DNA from: a bacterium
GTDB taxonomy: Bacteria; CG03
Assembly: GCA_013791675.1 (NCBI GenBank)
Contig: VMTI01000151.1
Span: 1 to 6,764 of the forward strand
Reading direction: 5' to 3'
Length of the DNA stretch: 6,764 nucleotides
Shown here: one piece after another, positions 1 to 6,178 of the stretch
Layout of the letters: each line of letters starts with the position of its first letter
How positions within the stretch are numbered: the stretch's first letter is position 1
Position numbers and translations under genes: made by a program
The notes under the pieces: generated by a model
Databases searched by the model: none
Told to the model about the DNA's origin: nothing
Seen by the model: the letters and a program-made list of their open reading frames with translations, nothing else

Positions 1-549
1 CCCGTCGCTGTAAAAACGCGTGAGCTCGTATTTTGGTTTTTCCGCGCCCTTAATCAAAAGCTCCGCTTTTTCTATATCATGCGCCGCCGTGCGGAGCGTA
101 AAGCGTATTCTTTTCTCCGCATAAGGATTAAAACTCACGGCATCTTTTATATCAAATGACAGCCCTTCATCCCTTATCTTTCCGTCCCCTGTTTTTTCGT
201 TAAACTTGACCTTGTAAGAGGCGCCGACCAAAAGAACAGAATTAAAACCTCCGTGACCATCGTCAACTTTTTCGGGATTTTTCGGATCGCCCATCCAGTC
301 ACTGCCGTTCACCACAAATTTATAGAGATATTTTCCCTCCTCAAATTTCAGTGTTTCCCTGTAAATGTCTTCGGCTTCGTAATACGTCATTTTATGCGCC
401 GTCGCGCTCCAGTCGGCAAAATTCCCCGTCACATAAACAGCTTCCGCCCTTACCGGGCTCTTGTACTCAAAAGTGACGTCTTCCTTTTTCGCATACAAAT
501 GCAATTCACCGGCAATCATCAGCGCCAAAACTAAAATAATTTTTTTCAT
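1..549 (-). CDS. Secreted GH13-type glycosidase, N-terminal part (CBM48/AMPK-type starch-binding domain), cut by window edge
   Basis: The first 183 codons of a larger gene that runs off the left edge in an open frame. Residues 1-20 form a signal peptide (MKK, a hydrophobic core, then LYA before KK), so the product is probably exported. Residues about 24-109 match the glycogen-binding domain of AMPK beta/CBM48: GNFADW at 42-47, YKFVVNG at 76-82, DW at 84-85 and GGFNSVLL at 100-107, with the carbohydrate-stacking tryptophans (W47, W85) and the Asn (N103) in place. Residues about 138-183 (NPYAEKRIRFTLRT onward) resemble the N-terminal beta-sandwich of neopullulanase/cyclomaltodextrinase enzymes. 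I therefore infer an alpha-amylase-family catalytic domain outside the window; no catalytic residue is visible here. The ATG at 549 follows AAGGAG at good spacing. It lies 60 bases downstream of the LacI-type repressor and is probably cotranscribed with it. A non-catalytic glycan-binding protein is the alternative. Confidence 0.75.
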   Translation of the reverse strand, partial: MKKIILVLALMIAGELHLYAKKEDVTFEYKSPVRAEAVYVTGNFADWSATAHKMTYYEAEDIYRETLKFEEGKYLYKFVVNGSDWMGDPKNPEKVDDGHGGFNSVLLVGASYKVKFNEKTGDGKIRDEGLSFDIKDAVSFNPYAEKRIRFTLRTAAHDIEKAELLIKGAEKPKYELTRFYSDG

Positions 550-572
550 TACATCTCCTTTACACTAAACTC

Positions 573-589
573 GAATTTGTCAAAAATTC
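573..589. repeat. Short inverted repeat between repressor and glycosidase genes
   Basis: GAATTT (573-578) and AAATTC (584-589) are exact reverse complements separated by five bases. On the minus strand the repeat overlaps a TTGACA (578-583) that matches a consensus -35 box, but no -10 box lies at a suitable distance before the ribosome binding site. It could be a weak operator or chance in AT-rich sequence; it is not a terminator, since no T-run follows. Confidence 0.25.
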
Positions 590-609
590 ACCGCTGCAAA
601 CTTCGATTA

Positions 610-1662
610 TCAGCAAGATTCCCTCTTAATCAATTCAACCGGCAAAAATTCTTTGACCTGTTCCGGCTGCCTGCCCTCAATTATATCAATGAGCTTTTCC
701 GCCGCGCGCCGGGCAATGCCGTAAATATCATATTTCACCGTCGTGAGAGCGGGCGACATCGCCGAAGCCAAAGGAATATCATCCATTCCGCAGACCGAAA
801 TGTCGTCCGGCACACTGAGCCCGGAGCGCTTTATCTCCTTTATTGCGCCCGAGGCCATAATATCGTTCCCCGCAAAAACAGCATCGGGTTTTTGTTTAAG
901 AAGTTTTTTCATCGCCGAAGCGCCGCCTTTTTCGCTGAATCCGCCGGGGGCAGTTAAACTATCATCAAAAAGTATGCCCGCCTTTTTCAGGGCATCCCTG
1001 TATCCGTTAAATCTATCCAGCGAACTTGTAATATTAAAATCCCCGTAAATATGAGCTATTTTCCGGCGGCCCGAATTCAGAAGATGCTCAACCGCGAGCT
1101 CCCCCCCCTTTTTATTGTCCCCCGTGACGAAAGGAAGATTACTGCCGTTAAGATAGCTCCCCGCAAAAATAAAAGGATACTTCAACTCGTACAATTGATT
1201 CAAATAAGTATCCGCGGATGTTGAACCCGCATACAGCATTCCGTCAACACTTCTTTCCTGGAAAAGTTTGATAAACCGCCGACTGCTTACAAAGCTGTCC
1301 GATACAACTTCAAGTCGGAGACTATATGATTTCGCAAGGCAGGCGTCATATACACCATTCATGGCAAGCGCGAAAAAAGACTGCTGAAATATTTGATCCA
1401 AATTGGGAATCATAAGAGCGATATTTCCCGATTTATTCATAGCGAGACTACGGGCGGCGGAAGACGGACTGTATCCGAATTTTTTCGCGGTCATAATAAT
1501 TTTCCGGCAGGTCTCTTCTGAAATCCTTGAATTGCCTGAAAGAGCAAGCGAAACCGTTGCTGTCGACACACCGACAGAACTTGCGATATCCTTAATTGTC
1601 ACATGATGATTGCGGAGCGCTGTATTACCTATGTCTTTTCTAAGGTTCTGATTTCCATACAT
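610..1662 (-). CDS. LacI/GalR-family transcriptional repressor, probably of the adjoining glucan-degradation gene
   Basis: A 350-residue DNA-binding sugar sensor. The helix-turn-helix spans residues 21-66 (VTIKDIASSVGVSTATVSLA, then RISEETCRKI and GYSPSSAARSLA), with the recognition helix at STATVS (33-38) and the hinge helix around 67-74, including the minor-groove leucine (L73). Residues about 79-345 are a periplasmic-binding-protein-like effector domain, with typical blocks VDGMLYAG (139-146), GDNKKGG (181-187), GRRKIAHIYGD (198-208), DAVFAGNDIMASGA (260-273) and DDISVCGMDD (286-295). The effector is presumably a malto-oligosaccharide or related sugar, inferred only from the glycosidase 60 bases downstream. 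The ATG at 1662 has AAGGAG upstream, but the gap of 14 bases is long. It gives a 20-residue extension before the helix-turn-helix, longer than usual. A GTG at 1602 would give the normal start but lacks a ribosome binding site. A LacI-type palindrome lies in its own leader, suggesting autoregulation. Confidence 0.93.
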   Translation of the reverse strand: MYGNQNLRKDIGNTALRNHHVTIKDIASSVGVSTATVSLALSGNSRISEETCRKIIMTAKKFGYSPSSAARSLAMNKSGNIALMIPNLDQIFQQSFFALAMNGVYDACLAKSYSLRLEVVSDSFVSSRRFIKLFQERSVDGMLYAGSTSADTYLNQLYELKYPFIFAGSYLNGSNLPFVTGDNKKGGELAVEHLLNSGRRKIAHIYGDFNITSSLDRFNGYRDALKKAGILFDDSLTAPGGFSEKGGASAMKKLLKQKPDAVFAGNDIMASGAIKEIKRSGLSVPDDISVCGMDDIPLASAMSPALTTVKYDIYGIARRAAEKLIDIIEGRQPEQVKEFLPVELIKRESC

Positions 1663-1719
1663 AAACGTACCCGGGGCTCCTTATTTTTCAGCACTGTTCG
1701 GATGTTTCAACGGAAAATT

Positions 1720-1749
1720 ATAGGTTAATCAGTTAACCGATTAACCTAT
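1720..1749. promoter_or_regulatory. Probable LacI-family operator upstream of the repressor gene
   Basis: The 11-base arms 1720-1730 and 1739-1749 are perfect reverse complements around an 8-base centre. Inside is a second palindrome, GTTAACCGATTAAC (1732-1745), with the central CG typical of LacI/GalR operators. A third pairing, GGTTAA (1723-1728) with TTAACC (1733-1738), means three related half-sites are packed into 30 bases. The element begins about 3 bases downstream of the transcription start expected from the promoter at 1759-1788, where a bound repressor would block initiation. A minus-strand TATAAT (1717-1722) overlaps its edge and might be a second -10 box. Autoregulation is inferred; the palindrome itself is certain. 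Confidence 0.7.
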
Positions 1750-1787
1750 CACTTTTTGATTGTATACAAAAAGCAAATCTCCCGTCA
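1745..1787. repeat. 43-base dispersed repeat, copy 1 (upstream of the lacI-type gene)
   Basis: It matches 3595-3637 in the same orientation at 39 of 43 positions (differences at 1752, 1753, 1765 and 1774) with no gap. The match covers a whole minus-strand promoter apart from the outermost -35 base, plus a TGATAGG just downstream of the expected start. Flanking sequence diverges sharply on both sides. Confidence 0.85.
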
Positions 1788-1788
1788 A
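1759..1788 (-). promoter_or_regulatory. Predicted sigma-70-type promoter of the LacI-family gene
   Basis: On the minus strand, TTGACG (1783-1788, five of six bases of the consensus -35) is followed by an 18-base spacer and TACAAT (1759-1764, five of six of the consensus -10). Transcription would start near 1752, giving a leader of about 90 bases that begins at the palindromic operator. The spacer/-10 junction contains the palindrome TTGTATACAA. The core of the promoter is shared with the copy in front of the transporter gene, which supports a real function. Confidence 0.6.
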
Positions 1789-1882
1789 GAAGTACGAGGT
1801 AAGTGTTGTTATAGTATCAGAGCCGTGAGAGAAAATAGCGGAAAGTTGAATTACCCAAAATTGCTAATTTGGCTTCGGGTAT

Positions 1883-3547
1883 CTATTTATGTTTTCGGCC
1901 CATCCATTTCATATCGCCTGCAATCCCCTGTGCAATATTAGACAGATGATCTCCTATTTTTTCAAGATTGTCCACAAGATCAAGAAACAATATACCTGAT
2001 TTCAGGTTGCATTCACGCCTGTTCAACCTCTCAACATGCCCTTTTTTCAGGTCATTCTGAAAACAGTTTATCCTTTCTTCATGCACTAATATTTTTTTTA
2101 CGCCGGAGATATCACTGCCGGCAAGAAGCCGTCCGGTTTCTATTATCATGCTGTTTAATTCAGCCCACATAAGATTTAACTCTGCCATCGCCGCGCTGGT
2201 CAGAGGCAGCTTGTCTTCAATTTTTCTTTCGGCAAGTTCAATAATATTTTCCGAGTGATCTCCTATTCTTTCTATGTCATTTACATTGTGTATCAGCACA
2301 GGCAGCTGGCTGTTTTCATCCTCGGACAGGTCTTTGCCGGACAGTTCGACAATATACTGGGTTATCTCGGATTGCAGATTATCAACGGCGTCTTCCAGTT
2401 TTGCCGCTTTTTTTATATTACTTACTTCGTTTTTCATGAAACTTTCAAAGGCCAATGAAACTGATTCTGCCGCCAATCTAAGCATATATCCTGTTTCCTT
2501 TTTTATCATATCCAGCGCTATCACCGGTGTTGCGAGAATATGTTTTTCAAGATACTGAGTTCCTATATCCACCGCGCCTTCTTTTTTCGGAACCAGAAAT
2601 ACGCTGATTTTTTCAAGCCAGCCGACCAATGGCAGAAATACTATGGTGTTTACGACATTAAACAAGCTATGGGCCACCGCAATGTAGAACATTATGCTCT
2701 TTGAGGATATTTCCCCTGGGATGATTAAATATACCGCTTTTTCATAGAGGCCGGTGTACAGAAAAAACATCATGTAAGCTGTTCCCAATACATTAAACAC
2801 TGTATGCGCCATTGCTGTTCTTTTTGCCGCTATATTTGCATTTAGCGCGGCCAACTGAGCGGTTATTGTCGTACCGATATTATCCCCGAGTACAATTGCT
2901 ATTGCGGCGGGAAAACTTAATACTCCGTTAAAAGCCAGCACCTGAACAATGGCTATTGTCGCGCTCGAGCTTTGCAATAGAACTGTAAAAATGATTCCGG
3001 CCAAGACCCCTAATATAGGGCGAGACCCCCATGCGGCAAATACGTTAATTATGTAACTGCTGTTCTTTAGAGGTATAAATGCGTCTTTGATGAAAGAAAG
3101 TCCCGTGAAGAGAAGCCCGAACCCCAAAATTACCTGCCCTGCCGACTTGATTTTTCGGGTCTTCCCCAATTTTGTTAAAAGAAAACCTATTCCTATCGCG
3201 GGCAGCGAATAGCTGGTAACTTTAAATATTGACATTGAGGATACCAGCCATGCGGTGAATGTGGTGCCGATATTGGCGCCCATAATAACGGTTATTGCCT
3301 GGCTTAGAGAGAGAAGCCCGGCGTTCACGAAACCTACGACCATAACTGTCGTTGCGCTGGAAGACTGTATTAAACAGGTTACCGTTGCCCCGACGAAAAC
3401 ACCCATTATCGGAACTTTGGTTGCGCTGTGTAAGAATGATTTAAGTTTTTCCCCTGAAACCTTTTTAAGGCCGTCCGTCATCAGTTCCATGCCGAAAAAG
3501 AAAAAACCAAGGCCACCCATCAGCATAAACAGCATTTCCGCAGTCAT
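1883..3547 (-). CDS. Na+/phosphate cotransporter family protein with C-terminal PhoU-like domain
   Basis: A 554-residue inner-membrane protein of the NptA/YjbB type. Two inverted Na/Pi-cotransporter repeats carry the family signatures: QSSSATT (61-67) with GANIGTT (90-96), and QSSSAT (192-197) with GDNIGTT (221-227). Hydrophobic segments fill residues about 5-320. Residues about 345-545 form a helical PhoU-like domain with two metal-binding-type motifs, ERIGDH (426-431) and EKIGDH (529-534). Length and domain order are normal for the family. It moves phosphate across the membrane coupled to Na+; E. coli YjbB acts as an exporter, so direction cannot be read from sequence. The ATG at 3547 lacks a Shine-Dalgarno sequence; internal ATGs at codons 5, 8 and 10 would barely change the protein. 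The gene sits between dcd and the repressor, has its own promoter-like elements, and no obvious terminator follows it. Confidence 0.93.
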   Translation of the reverse strand: MTAEMLFMLMGGLGFFFFGMELMTDGLKKVSGEKLKSFLHSATKVPIMGVFVGATVTCLIQSSSATTVMVVGFVNAGLLSLSQAITVIMGANIGTTFTAWLVSSMSIFKVTSYSLPAIGIGFLLTKLGKTRKIKSAGQVILGFGLLFTGLSFIKDAFIPLKNSSYIINVFAAWGSRPILGVLAGIIFTVLLQSSSATIAIVQVLAFNGVLSFPAAIAIVLGDNIGTTITAQLAALNANIAAKRTAMAHTVFNVLGTAYMMFFLYTGLYEKAVYLIIPGEISSKSIMFYIAVAHSLFNVVNTIVFLPLVGWLEKISVFLVPKKEGAVDIGTQYLEKHILATPVIALDMIKKETGYMLRLAAESVSLAFESFMKNEVSNIKKAAKLEDAVDNLQSEITQYIVELSGKDLSEDENSQLPVLIHNVNDIERIGDHSENIIELAERKIEDKLPLTSAAMAELNLMWAELNSMIIETGRLLAGSDISGVKKILVHEERINCFQNDLKKGHVERLNRRECNLKSGILFLDLVDNLEKIGDHLSNIAQGIAGDMKWMGRKHK

Positions 3548-3553
3548 GCTTGG

Positions 3554-3562
3554 ATTATATCA
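3554..3562 (-). promoter_or_regulatory. Extended -10 promoter box placed for a leaderless transporter mRNA
   Basis: The minus strand reads TGATATAAT, a perfect extended -10 element (TGnTATAAT). After it come six bases and then the ATG at 3547, so initiation at the usual distance would fall on the A of the start codon. The best -35 is only partial (TTGAAT with a 15-base spacer), which is tolerated with an extended -10. The missing ribosome binding site fits a leaderless message. The upstream promoter copy at 3609-3638 is a competing possibility. Confidence 0.45.
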
Positions 3563-3576
3563 AATGCCTGCCTAAT

Positions 3577-3609
3577 TCAAAACATGCCGGTGCGCCTATC
3601 ATGTTTTGA
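3577..3609. promoter_or_regulatory. Inverted repeat in the transporter promoter region, possible operator
   Basis: TCAAAACATG (3577-3586) and CATGTTTTGA (3600-3609) are perfect 10-base reverse complements with a 13-base spacer. One arm abuts the -10 box of the promoter at 3609-3638; the other lies upstream of the extended -10 at 3554-3562, so a bound protein or RNA hairpin could affect both. It is unrelated in sequence to the palindrome before the lacI-type gene. No T-run follows on either strand, so it is not an intrinsic terminator. Confidence 0.5.
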
Positions 3610-3637
3610 TTGTACACAAAAAGTAAATCTCCCGTCA
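3595..3637. repeat. 43-base dispersed repeat, copy 2 (upstream of the phosphate transporter gene)
   Basis: The partner of 1745-1787, offset by exactly 1850 bases and 39 of 43 identical. It starts 24 bases after the dcd stop and covers the promoter-like segment in front of the transporter. No terminal inverted repeats or target-site duplication surround it, so a small transposon is not supported. Confidence 0.85.
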
Positions 3638-3638
3638 C
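3609..3638 (-). promoter_or_regulatory. Predicted sigma-70-type promoter upstream of the phosphate transporter
   Basis: On the minus strand, GTGACG (3633-3638, four of six consensus bases) is followed by an 18-base spacer and TACAAT (3609-3614, five of six). The start would fall near 3602, giving a leader of about 55 bases. It is the counterpart of the promoter at 1759-1788, with a slightly weaker -35. Confidence 0.5.
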
Positions 3639-3660
3639 ATACACGCGTAAGTCCCCATTA

Positions 3661-4185
3661 TTAAAAATTCTTTTCGTCCTGATCGGCAAAGCGGCCGGAG
3701 TATTTGGCCTTACCCCGCAGTTTCTGAAAAATGAACTGGCAGATTTTTGTTCCCGGATGCAGAGCCAAAGGCATTGATGAAAAATTTGTTATCTCAAGGC
3801 ACTGCTTATTGCTGATACCCGGCTGTATAAAGCTCGCGGATATATGCACCAGCAAACCCATTCTCGCGAACCGGCTGCGCCCTTCCAGCCAGCCGCTGAT
3901 GTTTTCAGACAGCGTGATTTTCTCAACCGTTATGCCGAGAATTGTGTCGCCCGGCATCAATATTATTCTATCTCCGGTTTTGACAAAAATTTTCTCGGTA
4001 TAATCTTCGTGCGTTATGTCCTCTGTTATATCCACAATGTCGCGGACTTTTTTAAAAACAAGGAATTCATTCCCAAGCCGCAAATCAACCGAGCCCGGCC
4101 CCATTTGTTCCTCGGAAAAAGGTTCAATTTTTATACCGCCCTGTTCTATCTCTTCCAAAATTTCATTCTTTGTCAGTATGCTCAT
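3661..4185 (-). CDS. dcd: dCTP deaminase
   Basis: A 174-residue cytosolic enzyme of the dUTPase-fold superfamily that deaminates dCTP to dUTP, feeding dTMP synthesis. Motifs in order: GPGSVDLRLG (29-38), EGRSRFARMG (101-110), HISASFIQPG (114-123), CLEITNF (129-135) and PLALHPGTKICQFIF (139-153). Aligned with E. coli Dcd at a constant offset of 7, the active-site residues S104, R108, A117 and E131 correspond to S111, R115, A124 and the catalytic E138. It is shorter than the 193-residue E. coli enzyme and ends in a different tail (KYSGRFADQ), as in some archaeal-type Dcd proteins. A bifunctional dCTP deaminase/dUTPase cannot be excluded from sequence alone. The ATG at 4185 follows AAGGAG with a 6-base spacer. 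The gene lies downstream of typA and has its own promoter. Confidence 0.93.
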   Translation of the reverse strand: MSILTKNEILEEIEQGGIKIEPFSEEQMGPGSVDLRLGNEFLVFKKVRDIVDITEDITHEDYTEKIFVKTGDRIILMPGDTILGITVEKITLSENISGWLEGRSRFARMGLLVHISASFIQPGISNKQCLEITNFSSMPLALHPGTKICQFIFQKLRGKAKYSGRFADQDEKNF

Positions 4186-4218
4186 TGCGCACTCCTTAAT
4201 AAATTATTTTGCCGGGAT

Positions 4219-4248
4219 ATTATATTAAATCCGCGGCGCTCCTGTCCA
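4219..4248 (-). promoter_or_regulatory. Predicted sigma-70-type promoter of dcd
   Basis: On the minus strand, TGGACA (4243-4248, five of six) is followed by an 18-base spacer and a perfect TATAAT (4219-4224). Transcription would start near 4212, about 27 bases before the ATG, with AAGGAG in the leader. The 104-base typA-dcd gap holds nothing else clear; a T-run at 4250-4257 (minus sense) lacks a stable stem in front of it. Confidence 0.6.
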
Positions 4249-4289
4249 CAAAAAAAGAGGGACGGCGCTGAACGGGAAGACATTTATTT

Positions 4290-6095
4290 TTATTTTTTTG
4301 AAGTGCGTTTCCGCATGCTGTGGTCCAGTATTTTTTTTCTGACTCTTATACAGGTAGGCGTCACTTCCATAAGCTCGTCTTCGTTTATGTATTCCAGCCC
4401 TATCTCAAGAGTGAATTTTCTCGGCGGCGGAAGTTTGATAGCCTCGTCGGTGCCGGACGCGCGCATATTGGTAAGTTTTTTGCTTTTGCACACATTAACA
4501 ATCAGATCTTTCTCGCGGGTGTGCGCGCCGACCACCATGCCCGCGTAAACTTTGTCGCCCGGAGCTATGAAAAATACTCCCCTGTCCTGCACATTCGCTA
4601 TTCCGTAAGCGACAGCGGCGCCGCTTTCCATGGCGACGAGCGCGCCTTTTATTCTTCCGGGCATTTCCCCCAGATGAGGCGCGTATTCAAGAAAACTGTG
4701 ATTGATAATTCCTGTACCGTGCGTGTCCGTTATAAATTCATTTCTGTATCCGAGAAGCCCGCGTGACGGAATACGGAATTCCAGCCTTGTGCTTCCGTCC
4801 CGCCCGGGAGTCATATTCAGCATTTCACCTTTTCTTTTCCCTAATTTTTCTATGACAATGCCGGCAAAATCCGCGCCGACGTCAACGATGACATTTTCAA
4901 ACGGCTCGCAAAGTTCACCGTCTATTTCCCTCATTATGACGCGGGGTTTTGACATCTGAATTTCGTAGCCTTCCCGCCGCATATTTTCTATGAGTATGGC
5001 CAGCTGAAGTTCGCCACGGCCCTTCACCGTAAAGCTGTCGGGGGATGCTGTTCTTGCAATCTTTATGCTCACGTTGCTCTGCACTTCTTTACACAGTCTG
5101 TCCCATATATGGCGTGAAGTAATATATTTACCTTCCAGCCCGGCGTAGGGGGAATCGTTCACCATAAACTCAATGGACAGCGTCGGAAGATCTATTTCAA
5201 TAGTGGGAAGAGCCACGGGATTTTCTATATCCGCGACCGTTTCACCCACGTCAATATTTTCCGCTCCGGCTACGGACACAATGTCGCCGGCGAAAGCCTC
5301 TGACACTTCTTTTTTGAGCAGGCCTTCATAAACATATAATTTCGTTATGGTAAATTCCACAGAGGTTTTGTCTCTTTTAAGCAAAACGAATTTGCCGTCC
5401 TTTTTTAGTGTACCGTTATGAATTTTGCCCGTCCCTATTTTGCCCAGGTAATTGTCATATTCTATGGCGGACACCAGAAACTGCGCGGGCGCTTCAGCGT
5501 CGCCCGTCGCGTCGGGCACACACTTTATTATTGTGTCAAACAGGGGCGTGAGGTCATAGGACTCATCATCCGGCTGATACTTTGCTATGCCGTTTTTAGC
5601 CGACGCGTAAATGACGGGGAAATCAAGCTGGTTGTCCTCGGCGTTTAATTCCAGAAAAAGGTCAAAAACTTCTTCCAGCACTTCGAGCGGCCTGCATCTC
5701 GGGCGGTCTATTTTGTTTATGACGACGATTGGCCTCAGCCCTAACTCCAGCGATTTTTTAAGGACATATTTTGTCTGCGGCATGGGCCCCTCAAAAGCGT
5801 CCACGAGCAGCATAACCGAATCCGCCATCTTCATTATGCGCTGCACTTCTCCGCCGAAATCGGCATGGCCGGGGGTGTCCACGATGTTCACTTTATATTC
5901 CCCGTGGGTAAAAGACGCGTTCTTTGAAAAAATCGTTATCCCTCTTTCTCTTTCAAGGTCGTTTGAATCCATTACTCTTTCGGCAACCACCTGGTTTTCT
6001 CTGAAGACGCCGGACTGCTTCAGAATAGCATCAACAAGAGTGGTCTTGCCGTGGTCCACATGCGCGATAATCGCGATATTTTTAATTTTGCTCAT
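4290..6095 (-). CDS. typA: Ribosome-associated translational GTPase TypA/BipA
   Basis: A complete 601-residue GTPase of the EF-G-like superfamily that binds the 70S ribosome and supports ribosome assembly and growth under cold or other stress. All G motifs are present: P-loop HVDHGKTT (12-19), RGITI (51-55), DTPGH (73-77), NKID (127-130) and SAK (165-167). A beta-barrel domain II covers about 203-290, and EF-G III- and V-like domains follow at about 303-380 and 395-478. The BipA-specific C-terminal domain (about 480-595) carries the conserved loop KKLTNMRASGTDEAIKLPPP (539-558), which reaches towards the A-site tRNA. Length is normal. The N-terminus MSKIKNIAIIAHVDHG is canonical, so the ATG at 6095 is secure despite no visible Shine-Dalgarno sequence. 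A strong 11-bp stem ends 10 bases upstream of it. groEL lies 87 bases before it. Confidence 0.97.
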   Translation of the reverse strand: MSKIKNIAIIAHVDHGKTTLVDAILKQSGVFRENQVVAERVMDSNDLERERGITIFSKNASFTHGEYKVNIVDTPGHADFGGEVQRIMKMADSVMLLVDAFEGPMPQTKYVLKKSLELGLRPIVVINKIDRPRCRPLEVLEEVFDLFLELNAEDNQLDFPVIYASAKNGIAKYQPDDESYDLTPLFDTIIKCVPDATGDAEAPAQFLVSAIEYDNYLGKIGTGKIHNGTLKKDGKFVLLKRDKTSVEFTITKLYVYEGLLKKEVSEAFAGDIVSVAGAENIDVGETVADIENPVALPTIEIDLPTLSIEFMVNDSPYAGLEGKYITSRHIWDRLCKEVQSNVSIKIARTASPDSFTVKGRGELQLAILIENMRREGYEIQMSKPRVIMREIDGELCEPFENVIVDVGADFAGIVIEKLGKRKGEMLNMTPGRDGSTRLEFRIPSRGLLGYRNEFITDTHGTGIINHSFLEYAPHLGEMPGRIKGALVAMESGAAVAYGIANVQDRGVFFIAPGDKVYAGMVVGAHTREKDLIVNVCKSKKLTNMRASGTDEAIKLPPPRKFTLEIGLEYINEDELMEVTPTCIRVRKKILDHSMRKRTSKK

Positions 6096-6105
6096 TATAT
6101 TTGAA

Positions 6106-6133
6106 GCGGGGACGCGCTCTCACGCGTCCCCGC
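6106..6133. repeat. Strong GC-rich hairpin in the typA 5' leader
   Basis: GCGGGGACGCG (6106-6116) and CGCGTCCCCGC (6123-6133) are perfect 11-base reverse complements around a 6-base loop. The stem ends 10 bases before the typA ATG. Neither strand has a T-run after it, so it is not a standard terminator. It could block 3' RNA decay of groEL, modulate typA translation, or be a REP-like repeat. Confidence 0.8.
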
Positions 6134-6142
6134 ATGCGAAGC

Positions 6143-6159
6143 CCGCCTGATTAAGGCGG
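6143..6159. repeat. Short inverted repeat in the groEL-typA gap
   Basis: CCGCCT (6143-6148) pairs with AGGCGG (6154-6159) across a 5-base loop; one bulged C allows a slightly longer stem. It is the middle one of three stems in this gap. Confidence 0.5.
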
Positions 6160-6160
6160 C

Positions 6161-6178
6161 AACGGTTTTGAAACCGTT
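6161..6178. repeat. Inverted repeat just after the groEL stop
   Basis: AACGGTTT (6161-6168) and AAACCGTT (6171-6178) are exact reverse complements, beginning 4 bases after the groEL stop. In the groEL transcript no U-run follows, so termination here would not be of the classic intrinsic type. The T-rich flank lies on the plus-strand side, where no gene is present. Confidence 0.55.

Noticed and set aside
253..534. Plus-strand open frame of 93 codons antisense to the glycosidase
   Set aside because: The minus strand encodes a clear signal peptide and CBM48 domain with a good ribosome binding site; the plus reading shows nothing recognisable.
577..957. Plus-strand open frames across the window (for example 577-957, 3844-4548, 5611-6150, 6168-6707)
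   Set aside because: They lie almost wholly antisense to well-identified minus-strand genes, have no recognisable domains and no ribosome binding sites, so they are shadows of the real genes.
1789..1882. Possible terminator or small gene after the phosphate transporter
   Set aside because: Only a weak, bulged stem (around 1853-1880) without a T-run and no open frame with a ribosome binding site; nothing supportable is seen here.
1745..3637. The paired 43-base repeats as ends of a transposon carrying the transporter gene
   Set aside because: The repeats are direct, there is no transposase, no terminal inverted repeats and no target duplication; the enclosed gene is an ordinary chromosomal transporter.
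4250..4289. Intrinsic terminator after typA at the T-run near 4250-4257 (minus sense)
   Set aside because: The sequence before the T-run does not form a convincing stem.
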